A program made the translations under genes and the position numbers. DNA of 51,346 nucleotides from Seminavis robusta (Eukaryota > Bacillariophyta > Bacillariophyceae > Naviculales > Naviculaceae), in assembly GCA_903772945.1 (NCBI GenBank), contig CAICTM010000718.1, positions 1-51,346 on the forward strand, read 5' to 3'. How positions within the stretch are numbered: position 1 is the stretch's first letter; each line of letters opens with the position of its first letter. Under the pieces are notes generated by a model. The model was given only the letters and a program-made list of their open reading frames with translations. It made no database searches and had not been told where the DNA came from. This document shows positions 40,341 through 50,186 of the stretch, piece by piece.

Positions 40341-42371
40341 ATGATGTCCGCTGCTGCACTTCGAATATCCACGCAAAAATGGTCGACCACTACGGCCACA
40401 TCCCTCCAGCAAACGGCAACTGAAATGTTGGCCAAGCGTCTCTTGGGGACAACATCGTGCTCCAGTGTCTCGGCCATGGCCACTCCAGGATTGCGACGCG
40501 TCACTTGGAAGAAGACGACGACCCACACTACTACTCCACGTCAAGAGATTTGGAACAAGAATTTTGCCCGTTTGTACGCTCGTCGCATGCTGGAATTGGC
40601 CGCCTTGGCAGCGGCATCGCGTCGATTCGTGACGGAACTCGAGAGTGCCATTGATAAGCCATCGCAATGGAAAGACTGGGAATATCGAGATTGGACGGAC
40701 GATCTCTTGGCCAGTCTCGGACGGACCAAATGGGAACGATTTTGGTCGTCGACACAACGCGTCGTGTCGTTGGGACTGCTGGCGACACCCTTGGCCATTT
40801 TGATGCCCTTGTCCAGATTCTCCGAGACGTGTCATCAATGGAGTTGGGATTATGCCTTGTGGGGGATCGAAATGGCCGGACCGACATTTATCAAACTCGT
40901 TCAATGGGCAACCACAAGACAGGATTTGTTTAGTCAAGAATTCTGTCTCCATTTTGGCAAATTGCGCGATGAAACCAAGGGACATTCCTTTGCCGAAACA
41001 CAACAAATCCTCCAAGAAGAATTCGGCACTCGACATGTATCGCAATGGCTCAAAATGGATCCCACACCCATTGGATCGGGATGTATTGCTCAGGTATACC
41101 ATGGACGATTGCTCGAGGGAACTTCCAAATATCCTGCCGGAACGGAAATTGCACTCAAAGTGCAACATCCCGGAATTTGGCACAAGGTCTGTGTCGACTT
41201 TTACCTTCTCGCCAAAATTGCAAAGTTCTTGGAGGGATTGCCCAAACTCAACCTAAAGTACCTTAGTTTGGCGGACACGGTCCGGCAGTTTCGAGATATC
41301 ATGTTGCCACAACTCGATTTGCGCATTGAAGCGGCCAACCTGCAACGATTCAATCAAGATTTTCGAAACGATGACAGTGTCACATTCCCTCATCCACTCG
41401 AAGAACTCACCACGTCACGAGTATTGACCGAAACATTCGTTCATGGGACACCCATTATGGAATACACCAAAGCTTCGGTCGATATGCGCCGGCAGGTTGC
41501 AAAAATTGGATTGGAAACGACACTCAACATGATCTTTCTCAAAGATTTCATTCATGGTACGTACGCCGAGACTTTCATCCATTACGGCTATTCATTCATT
41601 CATGGCGTCTTGTTCTGTGTAGTGGGCTCTCACCGTTGCATGATTCGATTCGAATGCTCTTGTGTCGTTTTTAGGCGATTTGCATCCGTAAGTTCATTCC
41701 TGGTCATGGAACAGTTTTAAAATTGGACGTGACTTTAGTTCTCACTTGCAAATAATTTGCTGTCTTCTTCTCATGCCGCGCCATGCCGCAGTGGAAACAT
41801 TCTTGTATCGGAAAAACCAGACGGAACTCCCCAACTACATTTCTTGGATTGTGGCTTGGTGGTAGAAGTGGGACCCCACCAGCATGAAAACATGATCAAG
41901 ATCCTCGGGGCATTCACACGGAAAGATGGACAACTCGCTGGACAACTCATGGTGGACTCCTCTAGTGAATCCCAAGCTTCCGATCTGGATGTCGAATTGT
42001 TCATCAATGGGATCGTACATATCATCAAAATGGATGACGACAATGTATGTTCTGTTTGTCTTGGCTGTTTGTGTGCTCCGAACGATGGGCATTGCACTAA
42101 CATTTCGTTGTTCTTTGTTTGATTGGCTTTCACAATTCCACAACTTTTGGTACAGAACTTTATTGAAAAGGTTGGAGACTACATTGCAGATATTTGCTTC
42201 CTAGCTTGCAGGCACAAGGTGAAGTTGGAAGCCACATTTGTCAATGCTTCTCTTGCAGTGGAGATTATGGAAGGAATTGCGGCTGCCTTGTACCCGGACA
42301 TGCACGTCCAGCCAATTGCACTCAAGCTCATCGTAAGGGCGGAAATGATGCACCGCATGGGAATGAAATAG
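40341..42371 (+). CDS. ABC1/UbiB atypical kinase, ADCK2-like, with a 13-nt microexon
   Basis: Exons 40341-41556, 41675-41687, 41792-42044 and 42156-42371 give 565 residues. Exon 2 is only 13 nt (GCGATTTGCATCC) and supplies most of the catalytic motif GDLHPGN (406-412), continued in exon 3; without it, the kinase has no catalytic loop. Ala-rich and mitochondrial-like basic N-terminus; KxGQ-type motif is altered to KLVQW (FIKLVQWATTRQDLF); the Ala-rich loop reads PIGSGCIAQVY; lysine in ALKVQHPG; and DFG is DCG (429-431). These are the changes seen in ADCK2 rather than ADCK1/COQ8. ABC1 proteins act in mitochondria and plastids in coenzyme Q and lipid metabolism. All exons are in one frame with GTACGT, GTAAGT and GTATGT donors. 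Confidence 0.92.
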
Positions 42372-42857
42372 TTGGATATGTTCGCCCTACTTTACTTGGG
42401 CAGAGCTCCCTTGCTACCGGTAGCTAAGTACTTACGTAGTTTGTAGACATGCAGCAGCTCATACTTTTTTGTTTGTTTATTTTATGACACAAACATCGAA
42501 TTCAAACATAAGTTCATGGGATCTCGAGTGCAAAGGCGTTCCTCCGCTGTGGTACTAGACTAGTATCTTTTGATCGTAGCCTACAGTGTCCAGTACTTGA
42601 GCAAGTAGTGCTAGCTAGCAAGTACCGGGGCCGTACCGGTAGCTTGCTCTGAATATCTACTACTTTCATCAAAATGGAACCATGATGAGGCCACATGCGC
42701 ATCGCCGTGCTTTCCAATCTTTCAAAAAAGCTCGTTCGTTCACACCTGGATTTGCGCTTTGGAACTTTGGAAATCTTCAAGGAAAACTGCACGGCCATTC
42801 TTCCAAATCTTCAGCACTCGTCTAGCTAGCTAGCACTAGCAGGAGCCATCAGCAGCC
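42372..42857. other. Spacer with CTAG and TACCGGTA motifs
   Basis: Both dispersed palindromes are present, near 42417-42424, 42600-42645 and 42822-42836. Promoter of the MYND gene at the right end. No gene. Confidence 0.5.
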
Positions 42858-44357
42858 ATGGCGTCCACCACGGCGTCCACCACCACTACTACAGATACCA
42901 GCTCTGGAAGTGCTGACTTCAACAACCTAGATCTACTGCAAGTTGGCAATGATAGAAAGAATCCCCACAAATATATCTTTCGCCGAACAGATTTTCGACG
43001 GCTGCCTCGATGGCCAAATGATGGGATTGACCAGGAAAACTCCCGAACAGACCGAAAGCATTTTGAGTTTGCACATCCCAATGCTGAGCAGCAAGCGCTA
43101 ACTGAACTCTTTGATGGCTGCTGGATCTATGGAATGTCATTGGCAGATATGGACGATGACGACCTTCCAAGATCCATGCCATATTTGATGCAAGCTAAAG
43201 CCGCAAAAGCGACTGGAGATCCAGAGGCAGCCAAACAACATCTAATCAAGCAATACCAAGAGGGCAATCGGAAAGTGCGCAAGCTCTTGGGAACAATTGA
43301 GTGTAAAGATGCAATCCACAAGAGCTCTCGAGATCCTCTTCGGTTCCCAGGTGTCTCAGCCATATTATATCCCTTGTTCAATAAGAATTTGGCATCCGAA
43401 GCAAACATTGAGCGATTGTTTGGAGACATCAAACGAGTCCTCTCAGCTGTCTTAGAAGTTGGAGTTTCATTTGCACAGCCTCCTCCACCAAATAGTCCGG
43501 CAGGTGCACTAAGATCAGCCATGCTCCAACCTGGACAGGTGGCTGCTGCAGACAAGGAGTGTGCCAATTGTGAGACAAAGGGAGATTATTTGACTCGTTG
43601 TGCTGCGTGCAAGACTATTCACTACTGTTGTAAAGAGTGCCAGAGAGCTGATTGGATCCTACATCGACCCAACTGCTTTGAGGCTCAGGGCAAGGAAGTA
43701 ACCGAAAGGATGCTAGAAAAGGCCAAAGCGGAATATCGGAGAAGACAAGCAGATGAGCGGAAGGCTAAGATGACTGCAGATGCCCAATACAAACAAAAAC
43801 TACAAGATTCCTTTGTAGCATTGGCCAACGAGCCTGTGGACGCTATCAATACCTATTCAAAAGATTGCGATGGGCATCGACGCAGGGTGGATTTACCATT
43901 TTCAGCACCGTTCATTGAATCCTGCGTCGCTGCCATGTTGGAGCTCCAGTACGAATCTGAATTGAGCCTTGGAATGTTTCCTGATGGCATTGATCATGAA
44001 AAATACTCAGGAAGGGGTGCATTGATCAGATATCCCTCCAATGGTGCCAAGCTAATCATCCTTCATGAACGGCTGTTTGAAGATGGTGATGGTAATTTGA
44101 ATGGCCATGCCTTGGAGGGAATCTTTGTAGTTCACAAGGTCAACCGCAAAAAGAATCGAGCAGTTTGGAGAATGGTGACAAAACCGAACTACAGAAAGAA
44201 TCAAAGTCGACTGGAACGGTTCCAGAGTTATCTGGAGGAGGCCAAGGGACAAGCAATGCCTGTACCCGAAGAAGTTGATTTGGGCATCCACAACCCTGGT
44301 GATTTCAATCTTACGTTTGTCTCTACGCCATTTGGAGACCATTGTTCCATAGAATAA
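42858..44357 (+). CDS. MYND zinc-finger protein
   Basis: 499 residues, single exon. A Ser/Thr-rich start, an unassigned domain of about 200 residues (HKYIFRRTDFRRLPRWPNDG onward), then a MYND finger at about 233-273: CANCETKGDYLTRCAAC, YCCKECQ, and WILHRPNC, with all expected Cys and His ligands. A basic coiled region (ERMLEKAKAEYRRRQADERK) and a C-terminal part of about 170 residues follow. MYND fingers bind proline-rich peptides, and occur in chromatin and signalling proteins. No SET or other catalytic domain. The role is unknown. Confidence 0.88.
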   Translation: MASTTASTTTTTDTSSGSADFNNLDLLQVGNDRKNPHKYIFRRTDFRRLPRWPNDGIDQENSRTDRKHFEFAHPNAEQQALTELFDGCWIYGMSLADMDDDDLPRSMPYLMQAKAAKATGDPEAAKQHLIKQYQEGNRKVRKLLGTIECKDAIHKSSRDPLRFPGVSAILYPLFNKNLASEANIERLFGDIKRVLSAVLEVGVSFAQPPPPNSPAGALRSAMLQPGQVAAADKECANCETKGDYLTRCAACKTIHYCCKECQRADWILHRPNCFEAQGKEVTERMLEKAKAEYRRRQADERKAKMTADAQYKQKLQDSFVALANEPVDAINTYSKDCDGHRRRVDLPFSAPFIESCVAAMLELQYESELSLGMFPDGIDHEKYSGRGALIRYPSNGAKLIILHERLFEDGDGNLNGHALEGIFVVHKVNRKKNRAVWRMVTKPNYRKNQSRLERFQSYLEEAKGQAMPVPEEVDLGIHNPGDFNLTFVSTPFGDHCSIE

Positions 44358-44479
44358 GATATGATTGCTGGTACTGTACTTCATTGCTAGACTAGACCTA
44401 GTACAAATAGAGAACAAGCAGCCGGAGGCTGATGCCCTCAACTGTCAAAAAGAGATTTGATTGGATTCCCCAATCGAAT

Positions 44480-44770
44480 CCTTAACATCTTTGGTCAAAT
44501 CCTTTACCATGTTCAACTGGACACACTAGCAAGTCTCCATAGCCAGCCAGTAAGGGTCCAAAGTACTGTGTCCAACAGAACACACAATATCAATCCCTAT
44601 CCTTAACAAGGAAAATGTCCCTTATGTCTTTGGCAAAACTTACACCGTGTTTATCTGGACACACTAGTGAGTCTGCATAGCCAGCCAGAACTGGTACCCA
44701 TATGTTGAAACTACTGTGTCCAGCTGAACACACAATATTAATCCCTATTCTTAATGAGGAAAGTGTCCCC
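44480..44770 (+). repeat. Two tandem copies of a 140-bp unit
   Basis: Copies start at about 44480 and 44620. Shared stretches include CTGGACACACTAG, TAGCCAGCCAG, CTGTGTCCA and ACACACAATAT. Note GACACA and TGTGTC are reverse complements inside the unit, so each unit can fold. Unit 2 is followed by a CA run. Confidence 0.85.
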
Positions 44771-44793
44771 TATGTGACCAAAACAGCTGCAAC

Positions 44794-44800
44794 AAACACA

Positions 44801-44833
<33 letters not shown>
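44794..44833 (+). repeat. CA dinucleotide microsatellite
   Basis: Uninterrupted (CA)n from about 44804 with an A-rich lead-in. Confidence 0.95.
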
Positions 44834-44836
<3 letters not shown>

Positions 44837-44875
44837 GCGATAAAAGTGTGAAAGACCCTCAGTCCGTTGAGGGCA

Positions 44876-45588
44876 ACAGCGGGTCAACAGCACCACAATG
44901 TAGCAGGCCCACCCACTTTTGCTTAAAAATTTAGTCATCACCAATGAGGTGGCGGATACGGTATACAATGTGGATTGCACATGTGGCCAGACCAAACGGT
45001 ATACCGTTTACCGCAGTTTTTCTCTTTGATATTTTTGTAAAGAGAAGTCAATTATTTTGTGAACTGTTTACCGTTTACCGTTAATCTGCTGTGGCTTTGG
45101 GTTGTGCATTGCTTCTTTGGAGACATCGCAGGAGGGAGGATGCCGTATATCGTAAATCATCTAAACATCAACTTTAAGTTGTAAAACCGTAAACCGTAAA
45201 CCGTATATTGTACACAGATATTGTCCTCTTTTGAACAAGTCAATGTATGAACGGTAAACGGTAAACAGTAAATTGTTCCCACGATGAACCGTAAACGGTA
45301 TGGGCGGCAGGAAACTACATTGATCAAACAGTATGCAATACAGTACAGATCAGAATTTGACTTTTACAGTGGAAGCACTTTGAATCAAGCTGCTTCCTCT
45401 TGTGGAGTAGTGGTAGATGGTATGACCACTACTAGCTAGTAGTAATCACAAGGAGATGGCAACAACAACAACAACACTGTTTGCTGTTGATGCAGAGGAC
45501 TTGTGTTTTTTTCCTTCTTCCTTGATTGAGTCACTAGCAAACCAAGACTAAACTGGCTAGCTACATTGTGGTGCTGTTGACCCGCTGT
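44876..45588. mobile_element. 713-bp element with 29-bp perfect inverted ends and CGGTAAA clusters
   Basis: 44876-44904 (ACAGCGGGTCAACAGCACC...) and 45560-45588 are exact reverse complements over 29 bases. The inside has five groups of CGGTAAA or TTTACCG and ACCGTAAACCGTAAACC-type motifs (near 44995, 45062, 45181, 45249 and 45287), themselves roughly symmetrical around 45130. No ORF, so it is non-autonomous. No clear target duplication was found, which leaves the boundaries uncertain, and the inner cluster may be a second element nested in the first. Confidence 0.6.
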
Positions 45589-46784
45589 CCATCTTAACCT
45601 CTACTAGAGTAGTCTTATCTCACAATTTGGTCAGGTGTGGCAGCAGCGGAAGCTAAGTTTGTAGCCAGCCAGGTGTTACAACCAAAAAACGGGCCTAGAA
45701 TACCGGTACTGCTAGGACGAGGGACAGCTTTGCACCTTCGGGTAAAAGATTGGGTTTTTTGGGGGGGGACATCAACGGGGCCGGTACTGTACAGTTTTCT
45801 CCTTTGGATGATGGCACTGGCTGAGTGTGTGGGTGTCATGGCATCAGCTTGCAGGTCCATCTCGTTTGCTAGCTAATAGCTAGACCAGCAACAGCAACGC
45901 TGAGGTACTAGCTAGTAGTGCCGTTGTGCCATGGGTGCGGCATTTTTTTCCAAGCCTGCCTGAACCTTGGATGACAACTACACGTGATTGGTGAAGATGT
46001 TGGCTGGCGGTCAGCTGGGCCGGAGCTTCATTGCTTCTTGGTTGCTGATCAGGGTTCAAGACGTTCGGAGCTCTGAAGTGTGGAGCGCGCGGCTCTGCTT
46101 TACGATGTCCTGCGTCACTGCAACTAGGATGGATGGATAAATTGCCCAGCAATTCGCAGATTTATTCTCCGCTATTTTGGACACGGAACAGGAAGGTTTG
46201 TAATAATAGGGTACGGTATAGAAAGAGCTGAGCAAATAATGATGTATTGAAATTGACTGTACCGGTACTCTAGTAGAGGCAAGGCCCCTTTCAAATCAAA
46301 GTAAAACACTATAATATGCATCTGACCTAATCTTTTTATTCCGTGACGCTTCTTGTTTGCAACAGACGTCAGTCGTTACTTCAAAGAATGGCGGGTCATC
46401 TGGCATTTGAGGAAAGAGGCTGGCTCGATCCGCAGAGAGGCGGTTACCTTCCATGACCGTACTAGATAGAGTCGAGTCCACAGCTAGAATGCTACCGGTA
46501 GCTACAAGGTCAGGCCAGAATCTAAAATCATCAGCCACTTTGCGACAGTCGTTCTGGGGTCTCGCCGCACAAATCTCCCGTAATAATCGGAGTTTCGGAG
46601 CAGTCAGCAGCAGCAAATTAGCATATTGCAACCCGCACAATTCGTCCGACCGAAGAAGCTTGTTCCAGGAAGCCCATTCCAAACTCCGTTTAACTCGATC
46701 CAAGTAACATCGTCTACCTTTGAGCTTCATCTCGACGCTATCTTCTTTTGTCAGTTATCATTTGGATCAGCAAGTCAACTTAAC
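45589..46784. other. Spacer with one weak minus-strand ORF
   Basis: No secure gene. A 144-codon minus ORF (46296-46730, starts MKLKGRRCYLDRVKRSLEWA) would diverge from the gene at 46785 with 54 bp between starts; it has no recognised domain, so it is mentioned but not called. TACCGGTA palindromes near 45700, 46262 and 46495, CTAGCTAG runs near 45868-45915. Confidence 0.4.
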
Positions 46785-48318
46785 ATGCAGAACCGATTAC
46801 TCGAAGAGCTATTGCGCCGGCGTCAGCAAGAACAGCTCTTGCAGCAGTTAGGATCCGCAGCTACTCAGTTGAATTCGACCACTATGAGTCTGTCGTCGTC
46901 CTTGGGAGGCACAGGGACAAATAATTCCAATGCCTTGTCTTTGGCTGGGAATCCCTTACCGGCTGCTCCTGCTCCATGTACGGCCGCTTCTCCGATATTA
47001 GTGTTAGAGCTTCAGAGACGGCTTCTTAACGGCGGCGGTGGCGGCCTTGGCAATACTGCGGCAAGTGGTATGGGTCTCGCTCCAGCGGCGGCTTCTTTGG
47101 ATTTGAGTAGTCTCCTTGGAAACAACACTTCCGCTAGTTTGACAGCAGTGCTTGGTGCCCTAGCCTCAGGATCCGCCAATAATGCTGGGTCCAATGAGGA
47201 CTTGCTGCGGAGCATGGCTGCCAACAAGGTGGATTTTTTTGTTTCTTCTTCTTTTTTTCTAAGTGGGGCACGGCCAGCTTTTTTGTGGAGCAGCGGCATT
47301 CCGAATCATTCGGCCGACAGGTCTTCTTTTTAAGTCAAGCTCTGACGCCTCTTCCGCCTGGAGGTACTGATGCCGCGTCCCTCTTGTCAACTCTGGCAAG
47401 TCATGGTGCGGCACCCGGGGCTGCTAGTGTATCACCCGCACCCGCAGAGACAAACTCAAATTTGGCGCCTATGGCGCAGACGAAAAGTGTTGTAGACGGA
47501 GGATCTCCGCGCCATACTCTGTGTGATTACATGCCCAGGGAGCTCTCAAGACACGAACAACTCATAGGAATGCCGCCGTCCACAGAGGGTCTTTGGAGGC
47601 AGGTTCCTGAAATCTGCAAACTGCAATTGCAATTCCTACAAGCTGCCAAGAGACAACGGTTGCTGACCAGTAACAATGGCAGTAACAATGGCAGTAACAA
47701 TGGCAGTAACAACTCTCCCGCTGACATCCAGGCTGCTGCCAGCCTTCTGCATCAGCAGCAGCAAGAATCTAGGTGCATATCAACGCAACAGCACACACCC
47801 TCCAGCCTGCGTCTGTCTCAATTGCATGTTTTAAGCAGCACTGGACGACCCAAATGGAGAGGAAGCAAGCCGCCGTCCCTGTTATGAGCCATCCTCCTGC
47901 TCGTGGGAACAGTTTTCCGTTACCTCCCCTTCAAGAAGATTCCAAGACGAAGGGCGAAAACGCTACTCCTGGCATGCCCAAATTAACCTCGTTTCGAAAG
48001 GCTTGGGACAATGTCAAGAGTAAGGGGATGCGAAAGGAAATCTTTCTGCGAAAACTCTATCACTGTAAAATTGTTCCGTCCTCTCCTTCTTCGTCTGCCA
48101 CCCCCGGGGCACGACGAGGGCAAGCAAAGATGCAGCAAGATACGAATGACTCGACTGCGACTTACCTTCCTGGAATTTGGAAAGCTTGGTGGGACCATGG
48201 GGTGTGGCTGGTTGAAATGAACCTTGAAGATGGCTGGTTGTCTTCTTTTATTTTTTTGTATATTATTATTACATTACATCCATGTACATTGATGCCTGTT
48301 CTGGATACATATTATTGA
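46785..48318 (+). CDS. Hypothetical Ala/Gly/Gln-rich protein, multi-exon
   Basis: From the ATG at 46785, MQNRLLEELLRRRQQEQLLQQLG, a helical Gln-rich start is followed by Ala/Gly/Ser-rich low complexity to SMAANK at 47228. A probable intron begins GTGGAT at 47229; the next exon enters at about 47291-47321 (several acceptors in phase) and contains LCDYMPRELSRHEQLIGMPP, a four-fold NGSN repeat and a Gln run. A second frame change near 47773-47862 leads to PKLTSFRKAWDNVKSKGMRKEIFLRKLY, which looks conserved, and the stop at 48318. The exact second junction was not resolved. The helical, Arg/Lys-rich end occurs in diatom-specific proteins of unknown role. No membrane helix, apart from a hydrophobic end (SFIFLYIIIT) that may be read-through beyond a missed splice site. 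Confidence 0.5.
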
Positions 48319-49037
48319 GAAGTCATCATTATAAGCATACTTTTACTTGAAGGATAGTGCTATAGTCTCCGGCCAATGGTGAGCTCGAGTTGCCTGATGA
48401 GCCAAGCCTACGGTACGGTACATGGTACCTGCCTACGATAGAGTTATTCTCCCGAGTGCCTCGCGGACTGTCTCTTGGGTGCACAACGAGGCTGCGGCAA
48501 TAGCTCTGTAATCCAAGTGACTGTTGAAGGAACGACCAAATCATTTCGGATCCGGGCGACTTGCGGACGGATGGACCATTCCAAGTGACTGTTGAAGGAA
48601 CGACCGAATCATTTCGGATCCGGGCGACTTGCGGACGGATGGACTTTTTGTTTCCCAGAGATGATTCGATTCGATTATCCATTCTGCTACCCTTCTCTCG
48701 AACACGAAATGGTTCAGTCTTTGAGCGCTTTTCTTGTTTTCCAAACCTCAATTTCACCGATGTCAAATAGCGGAAATTAGTATAAATGAGAGCATCGATA
48801 AGTAGTTCTGACACAATTCATTAAGTCTTCCTGAGTGAGATCTATGCATACACGGTATCCTAGAAACAATACTCTAAATCCTCGGATCGTTATTTAGAGT
48901 CCAACTTACAAGCCAGGGAATGGCTGTTTTAGCACTAATTTCTATCGAAACAACGTCAAATTGACGTGTAAACAGTGAATTCGATTTTTCAGTGCAGAAA
49001 TCTTCGCCCTTCACCGCATCAACAACATTTTTCGACG
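48319..49037. other. Spacer with 68-bp tandem repeat
   Basis: No gene. It includes the repeat given at 48513-48645 and a GATTCGATTCGATT run at 48663-48676. Promoter of the P-loop kinase at the right end. Confidence 0.5.
48513..48645 (+). repeat. Two tandem copies of a 68-bp unit
   Basis: CCAAGTGACTGTTGAAGGAA starts at 48513 and again at 48581. Only one or two substitutions differ over 63 bases, so the duplication is recent. Inside each unit a GGATCC site and CGGGCGACTTGCGGACGG occur. Confidence 0.95.
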
Positions 49038-49640
49038 ATGATGATCTCCAAACCCATCAAAGGTACCTTGGTATTTTTCTGCGGCAAGATGGGGGCTGGA
49101 AAGTCTACACTCTCGCGTCAGATAGCAAAGGAACGTCGAGCTGTGCTGCTTTCCGAAGATGAATGGCTGGCATCCGTCTACGGACCGGATCGCATCACTT
49201 CCCTTACCGACTACATCGAACATTCCAATCGACTCAAACCGCCGATGAAAAAGTTGGTGCAATCGATCCTGGACGCTGGCACAGACGTAGTAATGGATTA
49301 TCCAGCCAACACCATTGCTCAACGAAAGTGGTTCCAAGGAATTTTCTCAGAAGTATCGGCCGCACACGATTTGATGTACCTGGACGTGGAAGACAGCTTG
49401 TGCTTGAAACGGATTGCAAAGCGAAGAAGGGAGGAACCTGAACGAGCCAAAACTGATACCCCGGAGATGTTTGCCCAAGTGACCAAGTATTTTGAGCCTC
49501 CAACGGAAGATGAGGGATTCACCATCACTTGGTTCACAATTGAAACCGAGTCTTCACAGGAAAAGGCTAAAACTATATTTTTGTCTGCAAGCCGTTTTCT
49601 TGCGCTTCGATGTTGCATTCCCATTTTGCAAAAGATTTGA
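49038..49640 (+). CDS. P-loop nucleotide kinase, AAA_33 type
   Basis: 200 residues from the ATG at 49038; the longer frame upstream starts with a GTG and is not used. The Walker A motif is GKMGAGKST (16-24), followed by a helix and ARKERRAVLLSEDEWL-type second strand (actual sequence KERRAVLLSEDEWL), with Asp at the end of strand three (DVVMDYPANT) and an Arg-rich lid: LCLKRIAKRRREEPERAKTD. This layout is that of small single-domain kinases (AAA_33, zeta/polynucleotide-kinase-like) that are common in bacteria. The C-terminal 15 residues look hydrophobic and may be an unspliced tail. Substrate unknown. An origin by transfer from bacteria is possible from the single exon and family, but composition does not differ clearly. 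Confidence 0.85.
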   Translation: MMISKPIKGTLVFFCGKMGAGKSTLSRQIAKERRAVLLSEDEWLASVYGPDRITSLTDYIEHSNRLKPPMKKLVQSILDAGTDVVMDYPANTIAQRKWFQGIFSEVSAAHDLMYLDVEDSLCLKRIAKRRREEPERAKTDTPEMFAQVTKYFEPPTEDEGFTITWFTIETESSQEKAKTIFLSASRFLALRCCIPILQKI

Positions 49641-50186
49641 GACAAATTGTTCTCTTTTCCTTTTGAACGTAGCTTAGGTGTGTGCAACTGTTAAGTTTGT
49701 GAACGTCCAGAATGATTGATTCGTTATTTCGATTTCATCCGTATACTCTCAGCTACAATTGGCCACAATATTGTCTAGGTGCACAGCGATCATAGCTGGG
49801 TACATTGTTTGTGGTCGGGAACCCAAAGCTTTTTTCAACCCGTTATCGGAAGTACAATTGGAAGAAGTTTTGATGTTCGTGTTCATGCGATTAATGAAAA
49901 GCAAGGCACGGGAAGCCAGAAACGTTTGCCTCCAACTTCATTTGAAGCCCCAACCAAGCCAGTATGATTCAATTCTGGCGAATCGAATCTGGCAGCGAGA
50001 TACACGTACCGGTAGGGCAGATACGTTTGTGTCTTCCCTGGGTCACGCCTCGATTTCCTCCTACGTTTTTTATCTTCAAGAAGTTCTTGCGGTCACTTCA
50101 TTGGTGGTAAGAACAGAGCTTTGTTGGGTATTGTCGTCTGTTGTTGCTTTGTCATTGCCTTGGAAGGGTTCCTTGCTCCTGCCCAT
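49641..50186. other. Spacer between convergent genes
   Basis: 3' ends of convergent genes. A 176-codon plus ORF that begins at 49759 with a TTG runs into and over the 3' end of the glycosyltransferase gene, and is antisense there. No repeat. Confidence 0.5.

Noticed and set aside
45181..45210. Telomere-like (CCGTAAA)n
   Set aside because: Only three units, not the TTAGGG type, and part of a symmetric element with other orders of the motif.
45615..45876. Opposed ORFs of about 80 codons on both strands
   Set aside because: Neither has a recognisable motif; both start or end in repeats, and the plus one begins with GTG.
49038..49640. Bacterial contamination or toxin gene
   Set aside because: Flanking genes are diatom type and base composition is similar; only the P-loop kinase fold is shared with zeta-type proteins, with no partner antitoxin in sight.
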